Assembly (NCBI GenBank): GCA_032164245.1
Contig: JAVMKO010000007.1
Span: forward strand, 868,001 to 932,000
Length of the DNA: 64,000 bases
Direction: 5' to 3'
DNA from: Sternotherus odoratus
Lineage: Eukaryota > Chordata > Testudines > Kinosternidae
This document shows, in pieces, positions 62,791-64,000 of the stretch (position 1 is its first letter; every line of letters starts with the position of its first letter). The notes below the pieces were generated by a model. That model had not been told where the DNA came from and did not search any database. It worked only from the letters and a program-made list of their open reading frames with translations. Both the position numbers and the translations under genes were made by a program.

Positions 62791-64000
62791 CACCGGTGGA
62801 GTCTTTGCATTCCCCTATCCATAGAGAATACAGTACATTGAGTTCTTATCACAGGAGACACATTTTCAGTAGTCCTTGCATTTCCATTAAAGCTCTTGGG
62901 GCCTAATGCAAACTCCACCAAAGCCAACGGGAATCTTTCCATTGACTTCAATTTGCTCAGATCAGGTCCCATGGATGCAAAATTTGAGAAACTTTCTCCT
63001 GGAGTTTCCAAGCTAAGAAGAGATGGGAGAAGATTTACAATCTGTAACTGAATAAGATAATGTTTTAAAAGCCGAACTGGAGTGCTCCCAAAATCCATCT
63101 TAAAATGATTACAGAAAACATTATTTTTTCAAGTAACCCTAGAAGTTATGGTGAACCAACTCCCAGTGAAGAGCCTTCTACTGCAAAGAGAACCTCCTAA
63201 GATATCCCTTACACCTGCGTTGACTTCAGTGGGACTCCACCCAGGCACGGAGACAAGTCTGCTCGTGTAGTTTCCATGAGCATTAGGGATAAGAGAACAT
63301 ATCATGTAAAGGAGAGGAGGAGGGAGACTTTCAGAATTGATTGGGTTCAGCCACACAAATCCCACTGAAGTGGTTAAATCCACAAGACAGCTTTGACAAA
63401 TTCAACCAGGCCATTGAGGGTCTCTCAGAGGAGGTGGGATACAGGCATTAGTGGAACTTTGGCTGGACTTTAATTCTGATTCACTCTTCCAGGCACGGCA
63501 ACTTTGTCGTGTTCCTGGTTTGAGTTTTTAAACTCTCAGATTTTCTGCACAAGACAAATGAAGCTAACCAAAGCCATTAATTATCATGTAATGTTTTGGG
63601 CCAGTCCCACAGCCCTTGCTTGTGTGAGTAGGTCCATCAAGGGCAAGAGGCCATTTGCATGAGTAAGAATTACTCGTGGGAGGAAGAGTTGCAAGCTCAG
63701 CGCCTTTATGACGCCTAGCAGAGTCTCATAACTGGGGGGAGGGGGGATAGCAGCACTGGGAACCAAGTCAGTGTCTGTGTTTTGTCCTTTTACAAATGTT
63801 TTTGAATCCATATTTTAAAAATATACTCCTTTCAAATTAAGATCATATGAACCTTCTCTGTTTAATTTTAAGTGAATAACCATTGCTCCACTTACTGCAG
63901 TTACTGTGGAAGAGAAGAGAAATTAAAACAGTTTCAGTTAAAAAAACACCAAAGTAAATAACTATAAATAATTAAGTTCTAGATGACTTGGGCTCTGTGG
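62791..64000. other. no recognisable gene
   Basis: Intergenic DNA to the end of the window. Minus frames 62751-63098 and 63129-63383 have no recognised motif. The segment includes GCCTAATGCAAACTCCACC and TTCAGTGGGACTCCACCCAG, phrases typical of very old degraded repeats. Confidence 0.5.

Overview
The window looks like nuclear DNA of a sauropsid vertebrate, most probably a turtle. The reasons are several 5'-truncated CR1 LINEs ending in ATTCTATG-type tails, abundant hAT-like non-autonomous DNA transposons, Penelope-like (PLE) fragments, tRNA-derived MIR-like SINEs and CpG-rich interspersed repeats. I found no exon-intron gene, rRNA or tRNA gene, CRISPR array or prokaryotic feature that I would defend. 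Most long open frames are shadows of GC-rich tandem repeats or lie in dead transposons.

Layout. 1-4.5 kb: PLE-type tails, a CpG-rich repeat, a decayed PLE GIY-YIG endonuclease. 4.5-10 kb: an inverted-terminus repeat, a complete 1.0-kb non-autonomous Helitron (5459-6460), a second Helitron copy (from 7983) carrying a GC-rich hAT element with a perfect 8-bp target-site duplication (TSD), a short hairpin MITE and a CR1 tail. 12.2-14.5 kb: two CR1s in opposite orientation. 14.7-16.6 kb: a 1.8-kb hAT-like element with another hAT nested in it. 17-25 kb: CR1 scraps, LTR-like sequence, a PLE tail with an 11-bp TSD. 25.5-27.2 kb: a second copy of the 1.8-kb hAT family, with six 44-bp repeats and a retroelement zinc knuckle. 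27-42 kb: quieter, AT-richer sequence with old SINEs, one hAT with a perfect TSD (30642-31336) and possible conserved non-coding stretches. 42.2-47.9 kb: an old CR1 split by a palindromic PLE insertion, then a CR1 with a nearly open reverse transcriptase frame abutting a Ty3/Gypsy gag remnant and its leader/LTR. 49.5-55.3 kb: three more hAT elements, one inside an old CR1 and one inside a PLE remnant. 57.8-59 kb: a broken PIF/Harbinger transposase carrying a PLE tail, next to another CR1. 61.3-62.4 kb: a candidate solo LTR carrying a hAT.

The genes do not form a pathway. The window is a stratified record of insertions whose relative ages can be read from nesting. The most useful signals are (i) a three-copy hAT family with termini CAGGGCYGGCGACA, perfect 8-bp TSDs and an internal tandem array that varies between copies; (ii) a PLE-tail repeat present about nine times whose conserved core resembles the catalytic core of a hammerhead ribozyme; and (iii) the Helitron pair, where one copy serves as the empty site that proves the hAT insertion in the other. 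Family names come from motif recognition by eye; no database was searched.
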